A program made the position numbers and the translations under genes. Source: Hygrocybe punicea (lineage: Eukaryota > Basidiomycota > Agaricomycetes > Agaricales > Hygrophoraceae). From it: a stretch of 64,000 nt of DNA. Below the pieces are notes generated by a model. That model had not been told where the DNA came from. It did not search any database and was given only the letters and a program-made list of their open reading frames with translations. Positions 1-11,946 of the stretch are shown here, piece after piece. The stretch covers positions 4,340,001 through 4,404,000 of the forward strand of contig OY744467.1 in assembly GCA_963556145.1 (NCBI GenBank), given 5' to 3'. The number at the start of each line of letters is the position of its first letter. Within the stretch, counting starts at the first letter, position 1.

Positions 1-1752
1 GACTGAGGGTGTGGGCATTGCGAACGGGAAGGCCAGTACTCTCGGTTGACTATGGCAAGGCCCCCGAGTGTGAGTGGTGCATCACCTTTCCCAAAATACT
101 GGAGAAAACTCATCATCTATAGATCCGTACCCGTTCGCGATCGACGAGGCTTACGACGTGTATCGTGTGTTGGTCGAGTCTGCGGGCACTGTTATCGGGA
201 TGTCTGGTCGGAAGCTTAACATCATCATCTCCGGCGACTCTGCGTAAGCGATCGCTCATTTATATGAGCAGATGATGAGTGAACATTATTTCCACAGTGG
301 TGCTACCATTGCCGTGAATGTCGTCATCAAGATCCTGGAACATAACTCGCCACCGCTGGCGCCACCCCCACCCCCTGGCGAGCTGCTGCCGAAGCCACGG
401 GCGTTGGTGCTCAACTACGCTGCACTCGACTTCAATTTTACGTCGTGGATGTCCCCGGCGCACCTTCACGTGCTGCGCTCGGAGCAGTCATCTGGAAACC
501 TCCCCGGTCTCCTGGGGCTTGCAGCACAGAAAGACCATTTGCAGCACGTTAGCCCGCTGAGTATGGTTGGCGATAAGCGCCCGCGTACACGAGGGAAACG
601 GCTGCGCCGCCGTACGAGCTGGCGGGATGCGTTACGGGGGCTAGCGAATGGGAACGAAGGCAAGGTGAATCGGGAGGAACCACCGGCACTGAGGACACGT
701 TCATCCACTAGTGCAGTGCGAATGCAGGGTGTCATACGGACACCCACTGGCGTGCGGCGTGGGATGTCACACCCGCTGCTGAACAATGGAGATGACAGGG
801 CTGAACTTGCGGATACAGAGAGCGATGAGGAAGAAGACTTTGAGCAATGGAGGGAGGAGGACCGACCAATTGGAGCACGGGTGCGGTATGTGTATCAGCA
901 CTCGCCCTCTGCGCCCGAGGGTGGCGAACAGGCAGGAGAGGAGTCGAGTGGTGGGGCAGAAGGATGGGATTCGAAGGGGAAAGAGCCCATTGGCACGAGA
1001 TTGACGATGACGAGTCGGACTGGATACTTCCAGGACCGAATTATCTCACCTAGCATGGCAAGTCCCTGAAGCAGAAGGGACAAGATTGGTACTGATACAT
1101 TGTGCAGATGCGTGCGATGGCGATCTTATACATAGGGCCGCACCGCAACCCGGACTTTGCCACGGACTTCCATATCTCGCCGATATTAACACCTCCTGAG
1201 CTGCTGGCGCAGTTCCCGCCGTTGTTAATGCAATGCGGGGAAAAGGATCCGTTCGTGGACGACACAGTAATTTTCGCGGGGCGAGTGCGGGAGGCGAAGC
1301 GGGCGCGACGGGCGGAGCTAGACTTGCTGCTGAGTGGGAAGAGCGCGCGGTTCGGGGAGGAGTTGCGGATGAGCGTTGCGGAGGGGAGTGGGGACGAGGG
1401 AGGATTGAGGAAGGAGCGGGAGCAATTGGGGAGAGAGGGGGATGAGGAATGGGTAGAGATGGTGCTGTTCTCTGAGTGGAGTCACGGGTATCTGCAGATG
1501 CAGAGCCTGATGAGCGAGGCGAGGGGGGTTGTGAGTGAGCTAGGGGATTGGATTGGCAGAGCGTTTGTGAAGTACTCGGGTGAGGAGACGACGGGTGGTG
1601 AAGGAGTGGCGTCTGAGACAGAGGACGAGTCGAGCGTGATTAGGTTTATCGCAGGGAGTCGGAAGCGAACACCGCCTGCAGGTGCCAGTGTGGAGAGCGG
1701 ACCGACGATTACGGAGAGCGAACTGATGAGGAGGCGACGACTGCTTATATAA
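1..1752 (+). CDS. Hormone-sensitive-lipase-type alpha/beta hydrolase, 5' end outside window
   Basis: Predicted serine esterase/lipase of the HSL family. Visible exons are 3-69, 123-243, 298-1057 and 1108-1752, joined in one frame and ending in TAA. The nucleophile motif GDSAG is made by joining exons 2 and 3. The acid is probably the Asp in EKDPFVDD and the base the His in EWSHGY, both in the last exon. The segment YGKAPEYPYPFAIDEA before the nucleophile is typical of the family. A long acidic, low-complexity insert (roughly 560-1040) separates nucleophile and acid, as in fungal HSL-like proteins. Intron 1058-1107 starts with GCAAGT, a GC-AG intron. The start codon and the HGGG oxyanion motif lie before base 1. 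The family call is strong; the substrate is unknown. Confidence 0.88.
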
Positions 1753-1897
1753 TAATTGATAATTAGGTAATACGATTCGATCATGCTGTGTCAGCACAGC
1801 CACCCAGCGAGAGAATGAACGTGATCCGCTACCGGAGTGTGATCAGTTCCTATTAGGCTGTGTTTTTCTTCCCTACTCGCAACACCCATCTCTCCCA

Positions 1898-2972
1898 ATG
1901 TCCCACCATCCCATAAACTCTGACCTGCACAGGAACCACTCTCTCCAGCACACCCCTTTCTCTGTCCGTCCTCCATACACGCTTCACCACCTCCCCCAAG
2001 GTATGCCCTACCCACCCCAACCCCTCCCACCACCTTCTCTCCTCCACAACACGCCTTCAACACGCACAGACGGCAGAATAACCCCAAAATCAGACCCTTT
2101 CTTTGCCCCAAACGCTGCAGCTCTCTACAATCACGCCCAGGCGCTTGCTGCATCCCCTTCCCCGGGCCCTGACGCGGCAGCCGGTGGCGGTGCAGGCGCG
2201 GAGAGCACAGCCAATGCTGCCGCTGCTGCTGCTGCTGTTGCTGCTGCTGCCCACTATGCCTCAGCGGGCGGCGTAACGCGGCTACCGCCCATTTTGCAGG
2301 TCGAGAAACAACAAGTCACCACCTCCGCGACCCAGATGGCCAGTGCGAGTCGGCGCAGGAACGAGGCCCACTTTGTGTGTCCCGTGCCTGGGTGTGGGAG
2401 CACCTTTACCCGGCGGTTCAACTTGAGAGGTGTGTGTGTTTTTGTGTTTTTGCTGCTTGGGATGTGCTGATGCGTGAGAGGGGGGTCAAGGTCACTTGCG
2501 GTCACACACAGAGGAGCGCCCGTATGTTTGTGAATGGCCAGGGTGCCAGAAAGGTTTCGCTCGACAGCACGATTGCAAGTCTGTATCAAGATTTATGGTT
2601 CTGCATTTCTTTTCTAATTTTCTTGCCATTTAGGAGGCACCAGGCTCTTCACACTACAAAAGCGCAGTCCAATATATGTCACGGTTGCCACAAGACATTT
2701 AGCAGACTCGATGCCCTAAATGTACGTCCAACTTCCCCATATCTGGATAGTCATCTCCTCACCTCACCTCACCTCCCTTGCAGAGACACCGTGAGTTTTC
2801 TAGTCGCCTGTCACTTCAGACTAGTGTGTTAATGTTCTGCAACGCAACAGTGCGGTCCGACAATGCTGCAGATTGCAGGCAGGCGGCGGAGATGCGTGCC
2901 GTCTCGACCAACCAAAAACCTGGCTGCGACGACGACTGGGACGGCGGGAGTGTACACAGCAAGGGATCATAG
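1898..2972 (+). CDS. C2H2 zinc-finger transcription factor, 278 aa
   Basis: Exons 1898-2429, 2491-2578, 2634-2721, 2784-2790 and 2851-2972 join to 278 codons plus stop. The N-terminal 140 residues are rich in Pro, His and Ala, with an alanine run near residues 108-120, and look disordered. Three zinc-finger units follow: two C-x4-C fingers (CPVPGC and CEWPGC), each completed by H-x3-H across an intron, and a third C-x2-C finger (CHGC) ending in LDALNRHLRSD. It probably binds DNA in the nucleus; the target is unknown. The 7-base fourth exon is unusual. Retaining the next intron (60 bp, no stop) would give a longer protein in the same frame. The ATG at 1898 is the first one in frame. Confidence 0.82.
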
Positions 2973-3289
2973 CAAACAGTTAGACTTTTTTTTTTTCCCC
3001 TTCTTTTGTCGCGCTGTAACTCTGCTGAGTGACCCACTATTCTAAGCATTGTGATTATAATTTGTTGGACCGCTATCTTGACAAAAATAGGTTTACTAGT
3101 AAAACGAATATCAGACCTGAAGAAGTGAATTAGACTCAGTAGCACCAGCTAGCGACACTGCGACAATCGTCCATGGCCCGACACCGCAGCACACTATGAA
3201 ATCCAGTATGAGCTCTAGACTTGGCGATAGCAGCTACCTTCACGTTACCAGTGGGACAAGGAGACCCAGTGGGACAAGGGGACTAACGC
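2973..3289. other. Intergenic region, no gene recognised
   Basis: No supported coding sequence. It should contain the 3' UTR of the zinc-finger gene. Near 3247-3284 a short imperfect tandem duplication of CAGTGGGACAAGG is visible. Confidence 0.5.
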
Positions 3290-4430
3290 TTCGTCGTCGA
3301 ACAAGCCAGCCACGTGATCGAAGGGTACCCCAAAACAAAGAACTTCAAGTTGAATCAACCACATATATATCTCCACGATCTACGGGCCCCGCAACGAATG
3401 ATGGTCTTCCACATGGGTGCCGTAAAGCTGCACGAAGTCCCTACATATTTATGATCAACCATAGGACTTCACACACTGGGACCAGATACAAGAATACCCC
3501 CGATATCGTTTGCAAATTCGCCCTGTTCGCGCGTTGGTTCGAGGAGACATCCACGCTCGACGAACCAAATACTTCGAGGAGAAGGGATCACTCTTCGTGC
3601 TAGATCCGCGATTAATGCTTGTGTAAGTTTTTTTTACAACAACAAAAACAAAAACGAGGGATAACAGAAGTTTCAATACCGTAACAGACGATCAACTAAT
3701 CAGAAAGTTGGTACCAGTTGCGCTGAATCTGTTTCTCTGCTGAGGTGTGGTCGCATATTCTTGAGCGGATGCAAAAGCTCGGTATGTTTTTGTGGACTTG
3801 TTGGGACGGGAAGTGTGAAGTCACAGGTATGTATGTGGAAGGACCTGCCCCTATCCCCACATTACCGCTAACGATCTCAGCGATGGTCTTATCCACCCAA
3901 ACGCAGATCCACCGTCACCGTCAAGTGCAACTACCGCCATCCTTGTTGCGAAAACATCAGCATTGCCTTAGCCTCCGAGCCATTGAATTAAGCCTTGTAC
4001 GCCTCACCCGTCATTGGCCACAAGTCAATATCCTGGCCTTAGGAGCATAATATTGTGGAAACACTCGACACCAGCTTTTCTGGCCCATACAACCGAATTC
4101 TACACGTCTTGTCCCCCACCTCTCCATCACTCGCTGGCACGCGCCGTATCCTACCATATTATATCTTCAATGGTTTCTGGCACGCGCCTACTTTGATCCT
4201 GTGGGCGATTTCCGCAACAAATCTACCCGAACCTGATAATTTCTATTCTGGATTCCACCTCTTTACAAGACAGCTCTGTGGCCTAGCAATGTGCGAGGAA
4301 AATTCAACAAGACTCGACCTTGGTCATTTCGTGCATGGCATCCTTATCGGCCACGTTAATTTCTTTCAGGTGTATGTGCCGCACCTTGTTCTCTTTGTAC
4401 AGAGATTTTGCTAATCTATATCATCCCTTA
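3290..4430 (+). pseudogene. Decayed multi-exon gene of unknown family
   Basis: Protein-like stretches appear in order on the plus strand, separated by plausible introns. About 3293-3423 reads EGYPKTKNFKLNQPHI and HDLRAPQRMM. About 3464-3609 reads DFTHWDQIQEYPRYRLQIRP, then ALVRGDIHARRTKYFEEKG. Beyond 3690 come LIRKLVPVALNLF and AEVWSHILERMQKLG, which are in different frames. Beyond 3915 the frame CNYRHPCCENI contains in-frame TAA and TAG before a further open stretch to about 4400. I could not assign a family. The frame changes and stops argue for a pseudogene, although some stops could fall in introns I did not resolve. Confidence 0.45.
3921..4008 (+). repeat. Dispersed repeat, copy 1 (matches 16573-16657)
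   Basis: An 88 bp segment starting TCAAGTGCAACTACCGCCAT and ending near GCCTTGTACGCCTCACC recurs at 16573-16657 on the same strand, with a few substitutions and short indels. Both copies share an in-frame TAA after TTGAAT. It looks like part of the decayed gene at 3290-4430. Confidence 0.8.
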
Positions 4431-4638
4431 GCTAGGTCTTTCTTTACGTTGTTCGCCAGTGATAATTATGTTACCACTTTTGTCGTAGTTCTTGTATTTG
4501 TAGTTTTGTAGATTGCTCCGTCTACGGAGTCGAATTTCATTTACCGTGAACCCAATATTCTGATAATTACGAGGGGAATTTCGTGGAATTGCAGCCAAGG
4601 GAACGAAGTTATTCGAACGGTATCGAAGGAGACAAGGT

Positions 4639-6555
4639 TTAAACGAGCAGGTACTGATCACTCGTCAGGATTGTGTCTTGGGAGAACACCGTCTCCTCGC
4701 CACTCCCAATCTGTTTTGCGGATTCAACATGGAGTCCAGCCATGCTGTCCTGTCCGACAAAGGAAACTTTCACCGGGAAGAATGAACCTGCATCGTCCCC
4801 GCCGACGCTAAACTCCATTGAACCCGAGTTTTCAGATTGCGTGATCAATGCGATAGTCCAATCAAGGGAGTGGCAGGAAGGGTTAAGAGACCAGTCGCCC
4901 ATATGAGAGGAAACGGTGGGGTAGGAGCCCGGTCTGTCGATGAGATGATAAATTGATGTATCAGTATTTTCAAGTACGAGAGATAGCGTACGGAAGAGGA
5001 ACTGAGATGACGACATCGTGAAGTGTAAGGTTTTCGTTCTCGAGTTCGTACTCGAGGTTCACGAGACATGTCCCGTCATTAGATGGTGTCGGCCAGCAAC
5101 TGACTGTGCGTGTGTTAGTTTACGGTCGCCGTTGTTTCGTTATGGAGGTACTACCTGACAAGGGTACAAAGCTCTCATCCACGCCAGCGTACCTCCATTT
5201 CAATACCGCAAGTGATTGGCCTACAGGAAAGGCGCGAGATGGGTCCTTCAACGCTACGACTCTTTCCTGACCTGGGATGAATTTCGCAACGTTGGGATGC
5301 TGTTTGAATTGCAGTGCAGTCCCGAAATCAGTCGTGGTTGGCGCCAATAACAGTCGTACGTGTGCTAGTGCGGGGTCGGAGATCTGGAGATTCATTTCGC
5401 CTTTGAGCTCCATAGATTTGAGGCCACCCTCGTGCATAAGGGAAAGTGAAATCTGCTCTTTGATGACAATATGTATGCTGGAGAGAATGTCACCATAAAG
5501 TTGAATGAAACCATCGGGGAAATATGTACCTTTCTGGCGCCACGACAGGTAAGCTCCCCCTCGTATCTGTCCGCACTACGGGTTCGGAGACAACGGGCGT
5601 CTGCGGGACGGACAATGCCATTTCCTCTGGCACGAAGGCTTCTCCGCCTAGAGCATCTAATAATTCCGCCTGCTTGGTTCTTTTGCTACCTAGCTTCATA
5701 CCGGATCCCTTGAATGCCGGTGGCCGCGCTGAGGGCATTGCGGGAGACGATATACTGCGTGTGAGACTGATATCTGGTGCTTCAAATCTGGGAATTGATG
5801 TATAGCCTGTAATACTTGTACCCAGGTAGCTGGATCCACCGCCTCCGCCGGAAGCGGCGCGTTTCTGCTGCTCTCGACGTTGCATTTCGAGCTGCTTAGC
5901 ACGTCGTTTGAGTTCCTCCTTTGCCTCAGCCTCTTTGTTCTGAAATGGTTGTTAAGAACGGGTGGTGGGGTAGACGTAGACAAGCACCTACCCTTGCAAT
6001 GATTTCTTGAATCTTTTCTTCGTGACTCTCCATTTCCAGTACACTCCGTACTTGCATAAAATTCGCCGTCTCTTTATATCCCAAGCTCACCACCTCATCG
6101 AAGGCGCCCAACAACTCGAATGCATTTTTCAAAATTTCCCGTTCACTCGCGCTCTTGCACATGTCAGATACAACCCGTGCGAAGAGGTGAAGGGTCTCGA
6201 TGTCTTGAAGGATGTTCGAGGCCTTGTTGGTGATAAGTAGGATGTACAGGTCTTCCAGCGGCTGGTATACATATCGGACTTCGGCGGTCTCGACGCAGGT
6301 GTGCTGGGTATTGGTGGGGATTAGCTTGGGGAAAGAGGCGAGCAAGGACTCGATTCTAGTTCGTGTCATGTCGCGAAATTGCCGTGAAATTACGGCTATA
6401 CACAGCAATGGAGTCAACAATCTATGTGGATATAAACTTATGATTGAACCTTTTCCGCCTTTGGTACAGATTGAGGCTGCAAGGACGACCTGAAAAGCGA
6501 ATAAAAATACTAAGTGACGAGGTTGGTTTGAACGGACTGTTTGAAGGCCTACCAT
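4639..6555 (-). CDS. RET2: Coatomer subunit delta (delta-COP), 528 aa
   Basis: Subunit of the COPI coat for retrograde Golgi-to-ER transport. Coding exons on the minus strand are 6555-6553, 6489-6450, 6395-5992, 5939-5530, 5477-5155, 5103-4992 and 4933-4639. They sum to 529 codons including the stop. The N-terminus MVVLAASICTKGGKA starts the longin-like domain. A Lys/Glu/Arg-rich helix and a Ser/Gly-rich linker follow near residues 150-230. The C-terminal half, from about residue 285 (IHIVIKEQISFSL) to the end, is the mu-homology domain. The first coding exon contains only the ATG. The gene is head to head with the GEN1-like gene, 170 bp between start codons. Confidence 0.95.
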
Positions 6556-6725
6556 GATATACAAGACTTTGCTTTCGCCTCGAGTCCTTCTGTGAGAAAT
6601 AGCGCAGCACTGACTCCGAGTCGAGCTTGAATAAATTTATGTTTGTGCACGTGCACTACTTTCAAATTCGCGCCTTCACCGGCACGCCCGTTGCCAGTGG
6701 TCGAAGCACCCATTCTTGAGGTTAA
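6556..6725. promoter_or_regulatory. Shared divergent promoter of delta-COP and GEN1-like genes
   Basis: The 170 bp between the two start codons must hold both 5' UTRs and promoters. A perfect 12-base palindrome, GTGCACGTGCAC (6645-6656), containing a CACGTG core, lies in the middle. A regulatory role is inference. Confidence 0.5.
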
Positions 6726-9514
6726 ATGGGTGTCGCAGGGTTATGGGATGTACGCAAACCACCACTTTTCTTTTCAACTTTCGTAACCCTTTCGCATAGA
6801 TTCTCCGACCCGCAGGAGAGGCTCGTTCGTTGACCCATCTCGCCGTGGTTGATGGTTTTGAGAAAAACCCGGACGGCATACGCGGTTTTCGTATTGGAAT
6901 AGATGCAAGTCTCTGGTTCTTTCATGCTACTTATGGCAAGGAGGGCGAAAACCCCGAACTTCGAACGTTGTTCTTTCGATGTGCCACTCTCATGCGCGCG
7001 CCATTTCTCCCGCTGTTTGTATTCGATGGCCCCAAAAGACCCTCTGTGAAGAGAGGCAAGAGGGTAAGCGGAACTGCCCATTGGCTCACCACTGGCATGA
7101 AGAACATCATCGAAGCGTTCGGTTTTGAGTGGAGAACAGTAAGCACGTATTTCTACTCTATATTCGATACTCAGACGTTCGAGGTAGGCTCCTGGAGAAG
7201 CTGAGGCCGAACTCGCTTACCTAAATCGAATCGGCATCATAGATGGAGTCTTGTCCGATGATGTCGACAACTTTTTATTTGGCGCCACCGTGGTCATTCG
7301 CAAGTATGTCACCACGATGAACGATAACAACCAACGAATTAACATCTTGCTCATTTCAGTTCAAGCAATACTTTGAGCGGAAATCGAGCCCATCCAATAA
7401 AAAATTCAGCGGGGAAAGACGACAAGAACCACAGCGTTATCTATCGATTGAAAGACATATCGGCGCGACCAGACGTTAGTCTCACTCGTGGGGGGCTCAT
7501 ACTAATTGGACTGTTGAGTGGTGGAGACTACCACCAGGCTGGGCTACCACGGTGCGGGACCAAGATCGCGCATGCTTTGGCGAAGTGTGGTTTCGGAGAC
7601 ACTTTATACGAGGCCGCTTTGAATTATTCTCGCCACGAGCTACCACATTACTTGTCGGGTTGGCGGGAGGAGCTTCGCCAAGAGCTACGTACCAACTCTC
7701 AAGGCCATCAACGCGGCAAGAATGTTGCTTTGGCAAAGTGTGTTCCTGATGACTTTCCTGACATTGATATCCTGCTTTCATACACTAATCCAATCACATC
7801 TGAGACGGAAGGTAGAGCCCAAGACTACCTCAAGATCACCTGGGCCAAAGAACCAGATTTGGGGAAGCTGGCGAATATCTGCGAGCTCTACTTTGAGTGG
7901 GGCGTTAAACCCATCATTATTAAGCGATTCAGAACTGTTATCTGGCCGTCAGCTGTATTGCGCATCCTGCGTCGAGCAGCACTGGACGCAGACTACGCTT
8001 CCGAGGGTAATTGCCCCTCTACACCGAAGAAGAATGGGAAGCAAAGAGCGGATCCAATTGGGACTCCTTCAAAATTGCTCATGAAAAATTTCTCCTCAAT
8101 GCAGTTGCACTCACCCTCTCGTGATGTATCTGACCAGGAAGGCGACGACGCGTTGATCGTCAAAATCCATTCGACAAGAACTCATGCCTCTACGGATGGG
8201 TTATTGGAATACCGTCTAGAAATCGCCCCAGCGCCACTGGTACGCCTTTCCGAAGCAGGCGTAACAGGTATTCGCCCGCCGATTGCAGATGACGAATGGG
8301 TAGAGGGAAACGAGGATGATGAGGACGGGAATCGGAAGGGCCTAAAAAGTACACCAGTAGTTCCTCTCAGCCATCTTCGGATGTGGATGCCGGCGTCTAT
8401 GGTTCGAATCGTTGAACCAGGTTTGGTCGACGAGTTTGAAGGCATACAGGAACGAAATCGGCAGAAGAAAGCGGGTGCGGCAGCCAGGAAGGCTGGGTCC
8501 AAATCGAAGGCCAAATCGGCCAGTTTCGAGACGATGGACCCTGCTGCGTCAGGATGTGAGGATTCACCGAAGAGAAAGGAGATAGTCAGGAAGTCCAAGG
8601 CCGTCAAGAAGACGTCTAGCTCTGTTACAAAGCCCGTCGCCATCATGAAGGAGGACGAAGGGAGCTTGTCATCGGGAGATAATTGGTCAAATGTCAAAGC
8701 GGTTGTTGCGAATACGGCCGTACGACAAGACATGAAGTCATACTTCACGGTTGGCAAGAACACGGCAAATTCTCTAGCTACCAAGAACTCCAAGGCGAAA
8801 CCGGGAAGATTGACCAAAGCGGCCGCCACGAAACCCATCCCTCCAGTTCCCACCATCATCGAATTGAGTGACTCCGATGACCTCCCATCCCCAGGACCAT
8901 CTCGGGCTCCTTCGGCTATAACAGCGCCCAAGTCTTTCACAGCGATACGGCGTACAGCGAACCTTCGGGACATTTTCCCCACCTTCTTGAGTTCTGAGGA
9001 AGAGGAAGAACTTGCTGTGTCCAAGGATACCCAGCCAAACCCTTTCCCCATATCGTTTGAGAATGCTGTTTGTGGGCAGGCTGACAAATTCTTTGCGGAG
9101 TCCTCGCGCTCTCGGCCCTCCACCCCCACACCGAAACACTCCCGGAAGAAGGTGCAATTGACTTCAGAGTCTGACTCATACCAAGAGGGTCTGAAGAAGT
9201 CACCGCGCAAATCTGCAATGCATAACTCTCCGCGGTCCAAGGACCCAGGTACGAATTCACAGAACTATGGAGAGGATAATACCCGCCCGATTTCCCCCTC
9301 GCCTACACAATTCCGAGTGACAGTGACTGGTTCGGAGCCAGTCATCGAAATATCGAGTGACTCTGACGCACTTCCTTCAAAGCCAAATACTCGACCATTG
9401 CTTGTTGCGAGAGCGAAAAAGCTCCAGCACAAGACCACATTCTCTCAAAATGACCTGAAGGCATCTGTGGAGACGAAGGTAGCTGTGCAAGTGGATATCA
9501 TTGATTTGACATGA
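6726..9514 (+). CDS. GEN1: GEN1/Yen1-type Holliday junction resolvase (XPG/Rad2 family), 877 aa
   Basis: Structure-specific nuclease of the Rad2/XPG family. Exons are 6726-6749, 6800-7138, 7188-7303 and 7360-9514, all in frame. MGVAGLWDILRPAGE opens the XPG-N domain. Catalytic acidic residues are visible in GIDASLWFF, APGEAEAELAYLN and LSDDVDNFLFG. The helix-hairpin-helix region contains LLSGGDYHQAGLPRCG, about residue 205. The C-terminal half (about residue 400 onward) is basic, Ser/Thr-rich and probably disordered. It repeats the pattern I-E-[IL]-S-x-S-D, with IIELSDSDD and VIEISSDSD, plus a final VDIIDLT, which resemble SUMO-interacting motifs. GEN1/Yen1 is favoured over FEN1, EXO1 or XPG because of overall length and the GEN1-like sequence around SGTAHWLTTGM. 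Confidence 0.93.
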
Positions 9515-9827
9515 TATATCATATATTCCCAAGTAAATCTTTCACGTTGGGTTGGTTACCCACGAATGGGATTATTTAATATTGTTGAAGAGGATGGGGC
9601 AGGGACATGGATAGGATGAAATACTACGGAAATGTCCTATTTGATACAGCATTCCATAATTCATCCTTCAGGTCGTCGTGAAGCCTTCTGATCTCTAATT
9701 CCCTCCACTCGACGGGAAAGTGGGCGTCAAGTACTGGTTGCATTCGGAAACATTTTATGGTTTGCGCCAATTCGTCGTCCTTTCGTCGTTCAGTGCCGCA
9801 TTGCGTAGGCCAAAAGATCGGGCAAAT
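9515..9827. other. Intergenic flank of the mariner-type element
   Basis: 3' UTR of the GEN1-like gene, then sequence up to the TA at 9828-9829 that precedes the transposon. A minus-strand open stretch (9624-9829) encodes residues such as HFPVEWRELEIRRLHDD but matches nothing I recognise. It may be the cut end of the gene interrupted by the transposon. Confidence 0.4.
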
Positions 9828-9829
9828 TA

Positions 9830-9986
9830 TTGCCATTTGCAGCCAAGTTTGCGGAGCCGCATTTTCCATCCAAATTTGGTCATTTCAAGTCCCCAGCATC
9901 GGGGAGCCATAACTCATTGAAAAATGCTCTGAACATGGTGATTGTATAGTGAAAAATGATCCTCTCTGTGAGCTCCAGGTGCCCCT
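9830..9986 (+). repeat. Left terminal inverted repeat of the mariner-type element
   Basis: Begins TTGCCATTTGCAGCC and ends GAGCTCCAGGTGCCCCT. The reverse complement of 13214-13370 aligns along the whole length with scattered substitutions. Confidence 0.9.
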
Positions 9987-10289
9987 TTGGTCAAAATAAA
10001 AATATAGTTTGTTTTCAAGGCATCTCCAAAATTGTATTTTATAGCCTGTGCATTGCGATCAGAGGGTAATTACACAGGATAAGACACATCCTGTCATAGG
10101 TGGGGTATAATACATTGTCATTATAGCTTTGCAGAAGATGCCCCAGAGCATTAGCCGACCCCCAAGAGCGGAGCGGGAAATGTGCTGAAAATTTCGGTGT
10201 TTCCTCTTTGGTTTATTCCTCAACACATTTCTTGCTCATTTCAATCTCTTTTATTTATCTATCACTACACAACACTCTCTTAGGTTTCA

Positions 10290-11823
10290 ATGGGAAACCG
10301 GAGAACTGCTGAGAAGCGACTCCCAGCTGGCTCGAAAACCACTGCAACTGGTTCTCGAAAAACAGCCAAATCCAAGATAGATCCACCTCCACCGGCTAAA
10401 GCTAGGCCCAAACCGACACCAAAATTTGCTAAGAAGGTGCAAATTGCTGACATCGAGGATGTAGAAGGGCCTATGATGGATGACATTATTCATGAGGCAA
10501 TCGATATCAATGACAGTGATGCTGAGCAAGTGCCAGCAGCTGATGGGAACGAGGAGCCGGAATTCATAGATCTTGATGAAAACAGCGAAGACGGTGATAG
10601 TAAGTGACATTCAATTGCTGTTTTGCAATGGCCGACAGCTTTACAGGCACATCAGAGGTAGCCACCGCTGCCTTCAATATAAAATATGAAATCCCTTTCA
10701 AAAACGCTAGCCGCGATCTCAATTTGCCATCATCGATATCGTTTTCTAATTTCCTCATAGCTGTCGCTGCAAAAATGGAGACACGAGTAACACTTCTCAC
10801 CTCTATCGGTTATATCCCATCCTACCGACCCAAAACTCCCAAACCAGTTCCAAAACTCCTTGAAGATGAGGATAGCTATGAAGCCATGATGGACGACGTC
10901 GATGAATTTATTGCGACGTGCAAGGCGAAGAAACGTGGTAAAGGAGATGTCAAGCCATTCTGTATTCGCATCATCGACACCTCAGAGGCTCCAGTCAATA
11001 CAACTAAGGTAACTAGACATTTTAATATGTATATATGGACACTAATTCTTGTTTAGACTGGAGCCAAAAAAGAAACGAAGCCAGCTTTAGTCGTCGATGA
11101 TGAAACGGAACAAGAACATAAGCTCATGAAGCAGATTGAGAAACACCATGCGTGCGTGGAGCACAAAGACAAAGCATGTTATGTTCGCAACGATGGAACA
11201 CATTATCAATACACATTCACGGATCTGTCGTTGTGGGCTACTTTATTGGTATGTCAATTTTATTTCATTGTTCCATCATCTCACCATCAATTTAGCGTAA
11301 ACGAACTGCGACCATCGATACCCCTCCCGACAGATTGAATATCGCTGACAAACAAGGAACTCAACTTCTCGTTAAGCAACGCAGTAATGCACAGTGGCCT
11401 GCCCAGATGATGATGATGCCGCCCTGGCCATATCCCCCAACATACCCACCAGTAAACTGGTCCACGATGGGACAGCAGCCATCAACGGGAGGATCTATGT
11501 CATCGAAGGTTTCTGAGTCAGGCCATTCATCCTCCAACAAGGCGGCAGCGACTTCTATCAAGTATCCTCCCATTTCTAATTGGCTCGAGTCCCTCGACAA
11601 GCACACTGAGCGTGGCCAAGATGGCCTGAACTATGCACAGTATGCTTCCCCACTAAAGGCCAACGGCATTATACGCCTTGATGACCTCATCGCCATTCGC
11701 ACCCCAGAGAAGTTGCAGGATCTGGCAGGAATGAATTGGGGTACCGCTAACCGTTTGATCAGATTTGCAGAACAGGACCGGGATGAAGGGTTTTTGGTTG
11801 GCGAAAAGATGGACACTACGTAG
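10290..11823 (+). CDS. Cargo gene of the mariner-type element, unknown function, SAM-like C-terminus, 463 aa
   Basis: Exons 10290-10599, 10647-11008, 11057-11248 and 11296-11823 join to 463 codons plus TAG with no break. The first 100 residues are basic then acidic, with DDIIHEAIDI. A middle part (residues about 110-225) is mixed. It contains HACVEHKDKACYV, which has two Cys and two His and might bind metal. Then comes a Met/Pro/Trp-rich linker (MMMMPPWPYPPTYPP) and a C-terminal helical region from about residue 385. That region (NWLESLDKH, IIRLDDL, LAGMNWGTANRLIRFAEQD) resembles a SAM domain. The gene lies wholly between the terminal repeats and converges on the transposase. It is intact although the transposase is not. 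Function unknown. Confidence 0.75.
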
Positions 11824-11946
11824 CAAAATTATGCATGCTTGAATTTTTCTCTCGTTTCATTTTTCAACAAACAGTAGTCTTACAACGACGACAGAATCCA
11901 TGTTTTGAATACAACAATACATATTTCAAAAAGTACATACACAATC

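Noticed and set aside
8182..9240. Long minus-strand open frame of 352 codons opposite the resolvase C-terminus
   Set aside because: It mirrors the low-complexity, Ser-rich coding strand, has no domain and overlaps a well-supported gene. Treated as a shadow.
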